Positions 1 through 12,599 of a DNA stretch of 64,000 nucleotides are shown piece after piece. This stretch comes from Tubulanus polymorphus (Eukaryota > Nemertea > Palaeonemertea > Tubulaniformes > Tubulanidae). The DNA lies in NCBI RefSeq assembly GCF_964204645.1, contig NC_134030.1, positions 3,885,855 through 3,949,854 on the forward strand. The letters run 5' to 3'. The position numbers and the translations under genes are program-made. The notes under the pieces were generated by a model, which saw only the letters and a program-made list of their open reading frames with translations, was not told the origin of the DNA and searched no databases. Each line of letters begins with the position of its first letter. Position 1 is the stretch's first letter.

Positions 1-417
1 GAAAATCCTTCACATGTGAGCGGAAGGATCGAAAATGTTTATTCAGGAAGGAAAAGGAATATATATTTATATACGTGAGATTGCTTGGATTAAAAATTGC
101 ACAAGAAAGGAAACCACAGCAAAGACTACGGTAATCAATTTCATCACATTTCTAAGGTGCGAAAGTTCACTGGATCAGTGATCAATCCATGAATTTACGA
201 GTTCTTAATTGAACATGCAAAAATCTGCAAAAATGCAATGATAAAGAATCTTGGATAAAATAAAGACCTTGGATTAGAGAATTAGTCGTAATCACTTCAG
301 TAATCAGGTTTTATTGATAGATATTGATCTCTACTTATTCTAACGATCACCAGGATGATGATTTGAGTTTAAGATTCTTGTTAGATTAATCTGCATCTCT
401 TGTTGAAATCAATAAGG

Positions 418-595
418 CATATGAGAGAGGAGGTCTGAGATATGAGAGAGGCAGTTGGGGAGGTATGAGAGCGGAGGTTCAGGAGAGTGGAGGTTCAGGA
501 GAGAGGAGGTTCAGGGAATATGAAAGTTTATGGAGATATAGTAGAGAGTGTATGGAAGTATGACAGAGGAGTTTAAGGAGATATCATAGAGGAAA
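418..595. repeat. G/A-rich imperfect repeat tract (copy 1)
   Basis: Purine-rich run built from variants of gagaggaggttcagg and gatatgagagagg. It is low complexity with no open frame of interest. The rest of 1-2070 is AT-rich sequence in which I see no gene. Around 1585-1760 it contains a partial internal duplication built on taactattttatatctgaa. Confidence 0.6.
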
Positions 596-2071
596 TTGTC
601 TTAAAGGAAAATTGTTAAGTTCATAACAATCGAGCAACTCGGTAATAGACACCGCTCTGATAAAGTAACGTCTTCTGGTCCTCGATTGCGGTCTGAATTG
701 CAAGAATTGTGTTAAGCAATTTAAATATGGTTGATAGAGCGTGGAATTGTTTCCATGTAGGCATGCAATGCACAAAACACACATCAGATTAAGGCTGTTG
801 AGAGGGAATTATCAATAGATTTAAGAAATCGACGATGAAGTTGGTTTCAAGAGGTTGATCATTCATATGGCAGTTAATCAGATCAGGTTCTCAGGCACTT
901 CCTTGGTCCCCAAAAACTGCATAAGTTGTATCAAAGTATGTGATATAACCTACTAATTTATTACATGAAAAGAGGCTACTTGTAGTTTCTCAGCCACTTC
1001 GCAATTATTGTTGCAAAGAGGTCCCAAAATCCGACCAGCACCACCAATAGATTTCTACAGAACAGTTAGTGTTGTAATTTTTGTGGTTCCAGTTTTTTTT
1101 TCACTGTCCGAGATAATAGAAAATTCCTAAATTTTGAGTCCTTCAGTGCTGAAATTCCATTTTATCACAAATTTTAAGTTTCCTAATCTTAACTTTGCAA
1201 AAATTTGAACTTTTCCTATTCTATTTCTTGTCAAAGATTTCATTCCAGTTCTCAAAATTATTTGCAGTTTTTTAATGTCTGCGAAATATCGTCAGTTATT
1301 TTCCTGGTTTCATATTTATTATTGCCCAAAATCATATCTCATATGAATAATTATTACTATTATTGGATTTTTTTTGCTGATTGATTATAGATCTTTTGGG
1401 GTTTGGTTTGATATTATGATTGATCAAGGTGATCCATCTAAAACTGTTTCATAAATTTTTAAATATTCATATTTGAAAACAATTTCGTTGATACTTCTAA
1501 ACTAGTAATTCTACAAAAATTCTAAAAACAATTTTACACGTATCTTACGACTATTCTAGAAATGAGAATTATATCAATTTTAATGTAACTATTTTATCTG
1601 AATTTTTAATCTATTAAAGTAACTATTTTATATCTGAATTTTGAAATACCTATGATATCTAAAAACTATTTATCTGAATTTTAATCTATTAAGGTAACTA
1701 TTTTATATCTGAATTTTAAAATACCTATGATATCGAAAAACTATTTTATCTGAATATTATACTATTTAATTTGTGTGTATTTTATCTCAAAGTATCTTTA
1801 AACTATTTTATTTGTATGTATATAAAAAAAATATTTCATTCGTGTATATTTTAAAACTATTTAATTTGTACATATTCTTTTAGAACAATGTTTTTTTTGT
1901 ATTATAATACTAGCTAAAAGTTCAATTTGATGAAATATTTTATATTTGACTATCACTGTGTATATTCTAACCTCAGTGATTTCATGAATGGAATAACTGA
2001 AGGTCCAGGTTTTATCACTGAATACTCTTTGACACAATTACGTGGTCCACAACACAGATATAAATAGTGGT

Positions 2072-2082
2072 TATATAAAAGG
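2072..2082 (+). promoter_or_regulatory. TATA-box candidate upstream of the satellite block (copy 1)
   Basis: TATATAAAAGG is a near-consensus TATA box, preceded by a second TATAAATA-like string about 15 bp upstream. A start site would fall near 2100-2105. The first downstream ATG (2147) opens a frame of only about 35 codons, and the next one (2152) a 66-codon frame that is frameshifted in copy 2, so no protein is supported. If used, the promoter would drive RNA into the tandem-repeat block and perhaps the exon-like series at 15-17 kb. In AT-rich DNA a chance match is quite possible. Confidence 0.4.
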
Positions 2083-3180
2083 CCCATGTTGTATATAATG
2101 CACGCATAAAGAGCTTTTACTCATAGTTGATATAGGCTCAGTAAACATGACATGTGTTCGAGAACTTTTTCTCGTACTTTTTTTACCTTTTTTCTTGAGA
2201 ATTTTTTTTTTCAATTTTCTATTTTACAACGGAAGATCTACTCATTTTTCGTAGATGTTTCACTATCATGGAATGCGATAAATAATAAGAAACAGTCCGA
2301 GTGTATTTTTGATAGGATATTTTCAGCTTTCCGACGTATGAAATTGACGTAGGTTATTTAAGTCTAGGTTCAGAAAATCACTACTAGGTGGCATGTCAGA
2401 TTATTACCGTAGTTCAATTACATCAAATGAATATGATAACATAACCACTTGTAGTACGAACAGTAACAATAAACTTAATTTTCCTGCACAAGATACAGAA
2501 AGTAGTAAAAGTCCAATACTATTTCTGAATTAGAATTTCCTCTAGCCTAAATGCTAGCGGTCATGTTATCATTTTTATCCAACGTCGTCACGGCTTTTTC
2601 AAAACTCGTCTTTGATCGTAATGATAATCTATAGTATTTTTGGAAATGATATAGATCAACACAAATTTGATGTCATCATAACAAAATATGTCGCTGAAAA
2701 CATCGTATGAAAAATACACTCCGATTGTTTTTTTTATTTATTTCGTTCCATACAAAACCGTACTCAGCTCCACAGTTTGATTCGGATACAAGACTTACAA
2801 GAATTTAGATACATAAAATTACATAACTGTTGAACTGGGTTTTGTTAAGTTGTGAGCATGACGTTTATAATTCACTAGTGTGTTTGTTTTAAGTTAGCCT
2901 TATCTTAAATTAGTTAGATTTGGTTTAGTTATTTGTATCAATTTTTGCTGTTTGAATTTAATTCGTTCCAGTTGATTTAAATCTAGTTTAGTTTAAGTTT
3001 TAGTTAGTTTAGGTCAAGTTGATTTACTAAATGCAGTTAACTTAAAACCTCTGATAAACTGAGGGTCAATTTATCTTATGATAAGTTACACTCAGGTACA
3101 TTATTAATCAATAATCCCGTTTAAGATCTCATTATTTTATGCAGTTTAGAGATTTTCACTGAATAGAATAGTAACAATAG

Positions 3181-4215
3181 AACTGAGGATAAATTCATCA
3201 TTGTTGAAATTACTCTCAAGATCATCATTAAAACAATCAATGAACTGAGGGTAAATTCATCATCGTTGAAATTACTCTCAGGATCATCATTAAAACAATG
3301 AATGAACTGAGGGTAAATTCATCATTGTTGAAATTACTCTCAGGATCATCACTAAAAAAATGAATGATCTGAGGGTAAATTCATCATTGTTGAAATTACT
3401 CTCAGGATCATCATTAAAACAATGAATGAACTGAGGGTAAATTCATCATTGTTGAAATTACTCTCAGAATCATCATTAAAACAATGAATGAACTGAGGGT
3501 AAATTCATCATTGTTGAAATTACTCTCAGGATCATCATTAAAACAATGAATGAACTGAGGGTAAATTCATCATTGTTGAAATTACTCTCAGCATCATCAT
3601 TAAAACAATGAATGAACTGAGGGTAAATTCATCATTGTTGAAATTACTCTCAGGATCATCATAAAAACAATGAATGAAATGAGGGTAAATTTATCATGGT
3701 TGAAATTACTCTCAGGATCATCATTAAAACAATGAATGAACTGAGGGTAAATTCATCATTGTTGAAATTACTCTCAGGATCATCATAAAAACAATGAATG
3801 AACTGAGGGTAAATTTATCATGGTTGAAATTACTCTCAGGATCATCATTAAAACAATGAATGAACTGAGGGTAAATTTATCATGGTTGAAATTACTCTCG
3901 GGATCATCATTAAAACAATGAATGAACTGAGGGTAAATTTATCATGGTTGAAATTACTCTCAGGATCATCATTAAAACAATGAATGAACTGAGGGTAAAT
4001 TTATCATGGTTGAAATTACTCTCAGGATCATCATTAAAACAATGAATGAACTGAGGGTAAATTTATCATTGTTGAAATTACTCTCAGGATCATCATTAAA
4101 ACAATGAATGAACTAAGGGTAAATTTATCATGGTTGAAATTACTCTCAGGATCATCATTAAAACAATGAATGAACTGAGGGTAAATTCATCATTGTTGAA
4201 ATTGCTCTCAGTTCA
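3181..4215. repeat. 62-bp hairpin tandem array, about 17 units (copy 1)
   Basis: Head-to-tail 62-bp units. In each, a 15-nt arm ctgagggtaaattca can pair with tgaaattactctcag across a 7-nt loop, with one G-U wobble and one A-A mismatch. Two subtypes alternate (attcatcattg and atttatcatgg). A diverged unit lies just upstream at about 3056-3100. No gene is seen in it. Confidence 0.95.
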
Positions 4216-4834
4216 TTGAAAATATTTTAGCGTTAACACCAGTTTTAATTACCCCTCCCCCTGTTTTCTTGTTAATTGATAGTTACATCACAAGTTATAG
4301 AATAGATGATTGGGTTTTTTTGGGACCTAAGTGTGTTCACTTTTTATCTGTAATTTGTCTGTTTTGGAAGCGCTTCAATGGATTGTCCTGAGATTTTGGT
4401 TTATGCACATATCTACCCTAGACACGCATCTGCAGCCCAAAACTGACAGAGAATCAAGATAGCTGACTGGTAGCCATCATGGGAATAGAATTATATACAA
4501 TGTTTTCATCAGTTTTGGTACCTACGCATTTTATTGCAATCAATTGAAAATTTCTAGCATTGGTTTTTGTTGTGTTTACCAAGGGCATTGAATATTGAAA
4601 TTGTCAGATTCTCAAGCATTGCACAGAGTGGGCATGGTGTCCCTGCACCCTTTGTTTTTTTATTTTCTCACCGCTTTCAAGGTTCTCGTACACATTTCAT
4701 GCAGCTTTTTCATTCAATATCGATGTCATCCTCACTTGCCAGGTTTTAATTGTCATCTGCCGAAGCCCATGCCAACACGATCCTTGGCCGCAAACTCTTC
4801 ATTGGTCTCTTACATTGCTCAAGATTTCCTGGTT

Positions 4835-4969
4835 AGACAGGTTACCACTGAGCGGCCACCAGTCTATGTATTAAGTGAATCGGATGCGTTGTTTTTCGCC
4901 GGCAGTCTTGCAGCTGGCATCTGATTGACTGGATATATAGACTGGTGGCCGCTTAGCAGCAACCTGTCG
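4835..4969. mobile_element. Foldback MITE-like palindrome (copy 1)
   Basis: About 54-bp imperfect terminal inverted repeats. A 16-bp core, gcggccaccagtctat, is matched exactly by its reverse complement on the right side, and the arms extend outward to agacaggtt and aacctgtc. No coding capacity. ORFs on both strands here are the two arms read in each direction. A target-site duplication is not evident. Confidence 0.65.
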
Positions 4970-6020
4970 ACCCGAGAGATCTTGGACAAAACATAATGGT
5001 CCAATGAAGGGTTTGCGTGCAGGGTTTGTGTTAGCGTGAGTGCCGGTGGGCGGCAATAAAACCCTGGTGATTGAGGATGTATCGATGTACATATCAACGT
5101 ATGAATAGCCAAACATTATAGGCGGCATTATTATTGGGAGGTTCACCTGGCCTTATATACTGCGCGGTAAAAAAACCACTCTTTCTGTGGTTGTGTAGTA
5201 CCAGTAATTGATGATCATCGAGTGAGTGATTGGCCTGGCCCAGTTATTCCAATTGGAAATCACTTTGGTTTTGATTATGATTGGTATAAAATATTTCATC
5301 AAATCGATTGACACATTTTATCCGTACTAACACTACTTGTACATATTGTAAAGTTGTAAATAGCTTTTTATTTATATTTCTTTTATTTTATTGTTTTATA
5401 TTCTTTTCTTTTATTTTATATTATATTTCTTTTTAGATTTTTAATTGATTTCGATTTTCTAATTGTAAATATTTTTTAGATATCCTTTTAACTTTGGATT
5501 TTTAATGATTATTTAAACTTTTTAAAAGTAATTTTAAAACTTTTTAATTTTCTTAACATCATAATGTCTATACATCGAATAGGACTATTTTAGTGAAAAT
5601 TTTGATATAGATTTAATTGATGATTAATATTTTTAATTTTATTGAATAATTTTAGTATTCAAAACAACAGAATGAATGCATTCCATCTTAGTTTGATACT
5701 GATATTTCTTTTCACTGGTTTTTCATTGACTAATGTCGAATCTATTGTTTTAGCCACATTTGTACCTATAAGTTTGGATTAGCCCTGCCTCCTTGACATT
5801 GCTGATGGTTGATTTCAGATTTTCAGCGTCTGATTACATTTGGTATTAATTCAATGCTACATTCTGTTTTGTTGGTTTTATTTCATATGAACATTTTTAA
5901 AGATGACCTTTGTCGAATACTTAGTAGTGCAGAGGTTAAAATAATTATAGAATTTTATAGAATTGTCTAAAATACTGTACCTAGTAACATATGAGTAGTG
6001 TTGCTAGTGTACCTCTATTT
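4970..6020. other. AT-rich stretch without a recognised gene (copy 1)
   Basis: Mostly T-rich sequence with runs of ttttatttta. I see no ORF with protein-like composition and no RNA gene. Copy 2 counterpart is 38795-39850. Confidence 0.5.
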
Positions 6021-6027
6021 ACAAGTT

Positions 6028-6900
6028 GTCCGTGGTACGATGTAAAACTGCCTCTTTTAAACAATACGTTTTAGCAATACATTTTATCAGTGATTTTTAT
6101 CTGTTTGTCCTGTGGTATGACGTTAAACTGCCTCTTTTTAACAGTTTTTATCATTTTTTATCGTTTTTACCCATATGTTTTATTGTTTTTACCCATATGT
6201 TTTATCATTTTTATCACCCCTTCTTTTTCTACCTGTCTCTATTCTATCCCTTTCTGTCTCTATCCTATCCCTCTCTGTCTCTATCCTTTCCCTCTCTGTC
6301 TCTATCCTTTCCCTCTCTCTATCCTTTCCCTCTTCTATCTAACCCACTAACTCTCTCTTCTTCTCTCTCTAACCCACTAACTCTCTCCTCTCCTTTCTTC
6401 CTCTCACCACTCTCCTTCCTACTCCCTCCTCTCTCTCTTCTCTCTCCCTCCTCACTCTCCTTTATCTCTCTTTCTTTTCTCTCTCCCTCTCTCTCTTGTA
6501 AATATTGTAAATTTGTAAATAGTAGTATTTATTTCTCTTTTTGTATCTTTCTTGTAAATATTGTAAATTTGTAAATAGTGGTTTTTATTTCTCCTTTTTT
6601 AACTTTCTTGTAAATATTGTACATTTGTAAATAGTAGTTTTTATTTCTCTCTCTTTTTTTAACTTTCTTGTAAATGTTGTAAATTTGTAAATATTAGTTT
6701 TTATTTCTTTTTTTTAACTTTCTTGTAAATTTGTAAATAGTAGTTTTTATTTCTCTTTCTTTTCTAAACTGTCTCTTTTAAACAATACGTTTTATCAATA
6801 GATTTTATCAGCGATTTTTATCTGTTTTGTCCTGTGGTATGACGTTAAACTGCCTCTTTTAAACATACGTTTTATCAATACATTTTATCAGTAATTTTTA
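6028..6900. repeat. ~82-bp repeats, polypyrimidine tract and gtaaat repeats (copy 1)
   Basis: Three nested low-complexity blocks. Units beginning gtcctgtggtatgacgttaa (about 82 bp) occur near 6107 and 6830, with a diverged one near 6028. A C/T-only tract runs over about 6218-6495. Four to five units of cttgtaaatattgtaaattt follow to about 6765. The long + strand ORF here (SLSLSFPS-type peptide) is the polypyrimidine tract translated and is not a gene. Confidence 0.8.
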
Positions 6901-6956
6901 AATACATTCGTAGCATTGATACCATTGCAATACATTAGTCCCTCCTCCTTTTGATT

Positions 6957-7158
6957 AAGTACACCCAATCATTTACTAACAAGTGATGGTTAAATACACT
7001 TGCAAACTAGCAGATCAGAGATCTCAGGACGCAACATCACTTCAATCCTTATTTCTTGACATATACCTGGTAATATAAAATGCTCTTTTTAGCTTGTGAC
7101 AAAATGTCTTTGATATAAGAAGCTACTATTTGCTTAACTAGAATCTTCTTTCAAATAT
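6957..7158. other. Micro-inverted 202-bp block (copy 1 orientation)
   Basis: This block reads aagtacaccc ... tttcaaatat, and its reverse complement occupies 40938-41138 in copy 2, with the flanks on both sides in the same orientation. It separates the gtaaat repeats from the 97-bp array. No ORF or RNA gene is seen inside. Confidence 0.9.
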
Positions 7159-7189
7159 TATAATATCACTGGTTTGCAATATACTTAAC

Positions 7190-8725
7190 CCTCATTGGTC
7201 GCAGCTGTTACAATCATCTCAACAACGATTGAGCATACTTTCCCCTTATTAGTTTGAAGTATAATTCCCCCTCACTGGTTGCAGTTCACTTCATTTGTTG
7301 CAGCTATGAACAGTTCACTTCATTTGTTGCAGCTATGAACAATCATCTCAATGATTGAGCATACTTTCTCCTCATTAGTTTGAGATATAATTCCCCCTCA
7401 CTGGTTGCAGTTCACTTTAGTTGTTGCAGCTATGAACAATCATCTCAATGATTGAGCATACTTTCTCCTCACCGGTTTGCAGTATAATTCCCTCTCACTG
7501 GTTGCAGTTCACTATTGGTTGCAGCTATGAACAATCATCTCAATGATTGAGCATACTTTCTCCTCACCGGTTTGCAGTATAATTCCCCCTCACTGGTTGC
7601 AGTTCACTTTATTTGTTGCAGCTATGAACAATCATCTCAATGATTGAGCATACTTTCTCCTCACCGGTTTGCAGTATAATTCCCCCTCACTGGTTGCAGT
7701 TCACTATTGGTTGCAGCTATGAACAATCATATCAATGATTGAGCATACTTTCTCCTCATTAGTTTGAGGTATAATTCCCCCTCACTGGTTGCAGTTCACT
7801 TTATTGGTTGCAGCTATGAACAATCATGTCAATGATTGAGCATACTTTCTCCTCACTGGTTTGAAGTATAATTTCCCCTCACTGGTTGCAGTTCACTTTA
7901 TTTGTTGCAGCTATGAACAATCATCTCAATGATTGAGCATACTTTCTCCTCATTAGTTTGAGGTATAATTCCCCCTCACTGGTTGCAGTTCACTTTATTT
8001 GTTGCAGCTATGAACAATCATCTCAATGATTGAGCATACTTTCTCCTCACCGGTTTGCAGTATAATTCCCCCTCACTGGTTGCAGTTCACTATTGGTTGC
8101 AGCTATGAACAATCATATCAATGATTGAGCATACTTTCTCCTCATTAGTTTGAGGTATAATTCCCCCTCACTGGTTGCAGTTCACTTTATTTGTTGCAGC
8201 TATGAACAATCATCTCAATGATTGAGCATACTTTCTCCTCACCGGTTTGAAGTATAATTCCCCCTCACTGGTTCCAGTTCACCTCACTGGTTGCAGTTCA
8301 CTTTAGTTGTTGCAGCTATGAACAATCATCTCAATGATTGAGCATACTTTCTCCTCACTGGTTTGAAGTATAATTCCCCCTCACTGGTTGCAGTTCACCT
8401 CATTTGTTGCAGCTATGAACAATCATCTCAATGATTGAGCATACTTTCTCCTCATTAGTTTGAGGTATAATTCCCCCTCACTGGTTGCAGTTCACTTTAT
8501 TGGTTGCAGCTATGAACAATCATGTCAATGATTGAGCATACTTTCTCCTCACCGGTTTGCAGTATGATTCCCCCTCACTGGCTGCAGTTCACTTTATTTG
8601 TTGCAGCTATGAACAATCATCTCAATGATTGAGCATACTTTCTCCTTATTAGTTCGCAATATAATTCCCCCTCACTGGTTGCAGTTCACTTTATTGGTTG
8701 CAGCTATGAACAATCATCTCGGCAT
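7190..8725. repeat. 95-97-bp hairpin tandem array (copy 1)
   Basis: About 15-16 units. Each carries caatcatctcaatgattg, a perfect 7-bp stem with a 4-nt loop, followed by a ccccctcactggttgcag block. Loop variants (ctca, gtca, atca) occur while the stem stays intact. Small 2-bp indels produce the 95/97 alternation. No gene. Confidence 0.95.
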
Positions 8726-8729
8726 ACTT

Positions 8730-9500
8730 TCCCCTCGCTGGTTCATTGGTTGCAGTTTTCAGCTTTGGTTTGATGATGATGAATGCTGGTTTTGTAAACA
8801 GGTCTACGCGAGCAGTTGTCAAAATGTTGAAGTCTTTGCCAGACTTGGGTTTGATCTCTCTAAGAAAAAGCTAAAAGGGTTTCGATTAGAATACAGCACC
8901 TAATATTAAAAGTCTAGAAAAGACTGATTTACATTTGTAAAAACGCTGTGAAAGGTGTATCGCTAGATTTCTCACATGACTCCTCTCTCTCCTCTGACAA
9001 ATAAGTAAGACACAAATCTTTTGTTGACTGCTGAATCAATTGATAGTAGTGAAAGTTTAGTGTTCAGATACAATGAAAGTGTGAAGTTGAGTTTTAAACG
9101 TTATGTTAGGTAGGTGTACATGCCTCCTCTCTCTCTCTCTCGCCTCTCCTCTCTCTCATAAACAATTAAATAAGACACTCAATTGTTTGTATACATTTAG
9201 TTTTTTGCTGTGGTTTTCTCAATAGAAAAGTTTGAACTGCTCATTGATTGCAGCTCATTTCAAACTATGATAAAAGTGAGGTAAAAGTGGGTGAATTACT
9301 GCTAAATCAATTGGTAGTGATGAAAGTTAAGTGTTAAAAACACTGTGAGTGAATTAATTACTGCTTAATCAATTAGTAGTGATGAAAGTTAAGTGTTAAA
9401 AACACTCTGGGTGAATTACTGCTAAATCCATTGGTGGTGATGGAAATTAAGTGTTACAAAACACTGTGACTAAATTACTGCTAAATCAACCTGACCTTCT
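8730..9500. repeat. CT microsatellite plus four ~60-bp hairpin repeats (copy 1)
   Basis: After the 97-bp array, an apparent ORF tail (to 8903) is frameshifted in copy 2 and is not treated as coding. A (CT)n run lies at about 9126-9165. From about 9290 to 9480 four units built on gtgaattactgctaaatc each end in agtgttaaaaacact, a 6-bp perfect stem with a 3-nt loop. No gene seen. Confidence 0.75.
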
Positions 9501-9504
9501 TGAA

Positions 9505-12500
9505 TTGTCAAGTAGAACTGTGAGGTACAAGGAATTGGCAGTGACTTACAACACTGATAGCTGCCTTATTCAAATACTGCTCGTTGCTGCTGTGTGTTTT
9601 TGATTTAGAGGTGATATTGAGAATTGTATCTCTTTCCCTTACCTTCGCGTATTACTACATTAAACATTATTACAATAGAATTATTACATTAAACATTATA
9701 ACATCATGAATCATTACATAATTACATTATCAAATTACACTGATGACCTCCTTTAATACTGCTGTTTGCTGGTGGTGTTAATTGATACACTCCGTTATGG
9801 GGTGATATTGAGTGCAGGAGTCTCCTCCTTCCTTCTTCAACTGTCATGTAGAAACGTGACAAACGGACTGAATTATCAGTGTGTTACATCACTGATGACC
9901 TCCTTTAATATTGCTGCTTGCTGCTGGGTGTTAATTCTTTGATTTAGAGGTGATATTGAGAATTGTATCTCTTTCCCTTACCTTCTTGAATTATTACATT
10001 AAACATTATTACAATAGAATTATTACATTAAACATTATAACATCATGAATCATTACATAATTACATTATTAAATTACACTGATGACCTCCTTTAATACTG
10101 CTGCTTGCTGCTGGGTGTTAATTGATACACTCCGTTATGGGGTGATATTGAGTGCAGGAGTCTCCTCCTTCCTTCTTCAACTGTCATGTAGAAACTTGAC
10201 ATACGGACTGAATTATCAGTGTGTTACATCACTGATGACCTCCTTTAATACTGCTGTTTGCTGCTGGGTGTTAATTGATACACTCTGTTTTGGGATGATA
10301 ATGAGTTAAGGAGTCTCCTCCTTCCTTCTTCAACTGTCATGTAGAAACGTGACAAACGAACTGAATTATCAGTGTGTTACATCACTGATGACCTCCTTTA
10401 ATACTGCTGCTTGCTGCTGGGTGTTAATTCTTTGATTTAGAGGTGATATTGAGAATTGTTTCTCTTTCCCTTACCTTCTTGAATTATTACATTAAACATT
10501 ATTACAATAGAATTATTACATTAAACATTATAACATCATGAATCATCCTCCTTAAATACTGCTGCTTGCTGCTGGGTGTTAATTGATACACTCTGTTTTG
10601 GGGTGATATTGGGTGCAGGAGTCTCCCCCTTCCTTCTTCAACTGCTATGTAGAAACGTGACAAACGAACTGAATAATCAGTGTGTTACAACACTGATGAC
10701 CTCCTTTAATACTGCTGCTTGCTGCTGGGTGTTAATTGATACACTCAGTTTTGGGGTGATATTGGGTGCAGGAGTCTCCTCCTTCCTTCTTCAACTGTCA
10801 TGTAGCAGTTTGACAAACGGACTGAATTATCAGTGTGTTACATCACTGATGACCTCCTTTAATACTGCTGTTTGCTGCTGGGTGTTAATTGATACACTCC
10901 GTTATGGGGTGATATTGAGTGCAGGAGTCTCCTCCTTCCTTCTTCAACTGTCATGTAGAAACGTGACAAACGAACTGTATCATCAGTGTGTTACATCACT
11001 GATGACCTCCTTCAATACTGCTGCTTGCTGCTGGGTGTTAATTGATACACTCTGTTTTGGGGTGATATTGAGCGCAGGAGTCTCCTCCTTCCTCCTTCAA
11101 CTGTCATGTAGAAACGTGACAAACGAACTGAATTATCAGTGTGTTACATCACTGATGACCTCCTTTAATACTGCTGCTTGCTGCTGGGTGTTAATTCTTT
11201 GATTTAGAGGTGATATTGAGAATTGTTTCTCTTTCCCTTACCTTCTTGAATTATTACATTCAACATTATTACAATAGAATTATTACATTAAATATTATAA
11301 CATCATGAATCATCCTCCTTAAATACTGCTGCTTGCTGCTGGGTGTTAATTGATACACTCTGTTTTGGGGTGATATTGAGTTCAGGAGTCTCCTCCTTCC
11401 TTCATCAACTGTCATGTAGAAACGTGACAAACGGACTGAATTATCAGTGTGTTACAACACTGATGACCTCCTTCAATACTGCTGCTTGCTGCTGGGTGTT
11501 AATTCTTTGATTTAAAGGTGATATTGAGAATTGTTTCTCTTTCCCTTACCTTCTTGAATTATTACATTAAACATTATTACAATAGAATTATTACATTAAA
11601 CATTATAACATCATGAATCATTACATAATTACATTATCAAATTACACTGATGACCTCCTTTTATACTGCTGCTTGCTGCTGGGTGTTAATTGATACACTC
11701 CGTTATGGGGTGATATTGAGTGCAGGAGTCTCCTCCTTCCTTCTTCAACTGTCATGTAGAAACTTGACATACGGACTGAATTATCAGTGTGTTATCACTG
11801 ATGACCTCCTTCAATACTGCTGCTTGCTGCTGGGTGTTAATTGATACACTCAGTTTTGGGGTGATATTGGGTGCAGGAGTCTCCTCCTTCCTTCTTCAAC
11901 TGTCATGTAGCGGTTTGACAAACGGACTGAATTATCAGTGTGTTACATCACTGATGACCTCCTTCAATACTGCCGCTTGCTGCTGGGTGTTAATTGATAC
12001 ACTCCGTTATGGGGTGATATTGAGTGCAGGAGTCTCCTCCTTCCTTCTTCAACTGTCATGTAGAAACTTGACATACGGACTGAATTATCAGTGTGTTACA
12101 TCACTGATGACCTCCTTCAATACTGCTGCTTGCTGCTGGGTGTTAATTGATACACTTCGTTTTGGGGTGATATTGAGCGCAGGAGTCTCCTCCTTCCTCC
12201 TTCAACTCTCATGTAGAAACGTGACAAACGGACTGAATTGTAAGTGTGTTACAACACTGATGGCCTCCTTTAATACTGCTGCTTGCTGCTGGGTGTTAAT
12301 TGATACACTCTGTTTTGGGGTGATATTGAGTGCAGGAGTCTCCTCCTTCCTTCGTCAACTGTCATGTAGAAACGTGACAAACGGACTGAATTGTCAGTGT
12401 GTTACATCACTGATGACCTCCTTTAATACTGCTGCTTGCTGCTGGGTGTTAATTGATACACTCTGTTTTGGGGTGATATTGAGTTAAGGAGTCTCCTCCT

Positions 12501-12580
12501 TCCCTCTTCAACTGTCATGTAGAAACGTGACAAACGAACTGAATTATCAGTGTGTTACAACACTGATGACCTCCTTTAAT
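9505..12580. repeat. 153-bp tandem array with AT-rich spacers, higher-order repeat (copy 1)
   Basis: Units of 153 bp (51 codons), so a + strand frame stays open through runs of units. Each has tgtcatgtagaaacgtgaca, a 7-bp stem (one G-U) with a 6-nt loop. Runs of one to five units are interrupted by five copies of an AT-rich spacer starting ttctttgatttagaggtg, making a higher-order repeat. Unit differences change amino acids freely (for example CFG, RYG, SFG), so I do not call this a protein gene. The first unit, near 9505, is diverged. Confidence 0.93.
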
Positions 12581-12599
12581 TTTAAATTTGAATTCTAAA

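Noticed and set aside
2152-2352. Phenylalanine-rich 66-codon ORF after the TATA candidate
   Set aside because: A 2-bp difference shifts the frame in copy 2, and an earlier ATG opens another short frame.
3181-4215. CRISPR-like array
   Set aside because: Whole units repeat with no variable spacers, and the context is eukaryotic.
6026-6574. 182-codon Ser/Leu/Pro-rich ORF
   Set aside because: It is a translated polypyrimidine tract, and the copy 2 version differs by indels.
8625-8903. 92-codon ORF with a protein-like tail (LWFDDDECWFCKQ)
   Set aside because: It starts inside a satellite unit, and copy 2 has a frameshift near the end plus replacement changes, so no constraint is visible.
10576-12487. 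Long + strand ORFs with FNTAACCWVLIDTL repeats as a repetitive membrane protein
   Set aside because: The 153-bp unit is a multiple of three, so openness is automatic. Units vary freely at amino-acid level and spacers bring stops. No promoter or start context is seen.
9700-12580. Hammerhead ribozyme in the 153-bp units, because ctgatga recurs
   Set aside because: No GAAA follows at the distance needed for stem II, and cctcc has no nearby partner in the right place.
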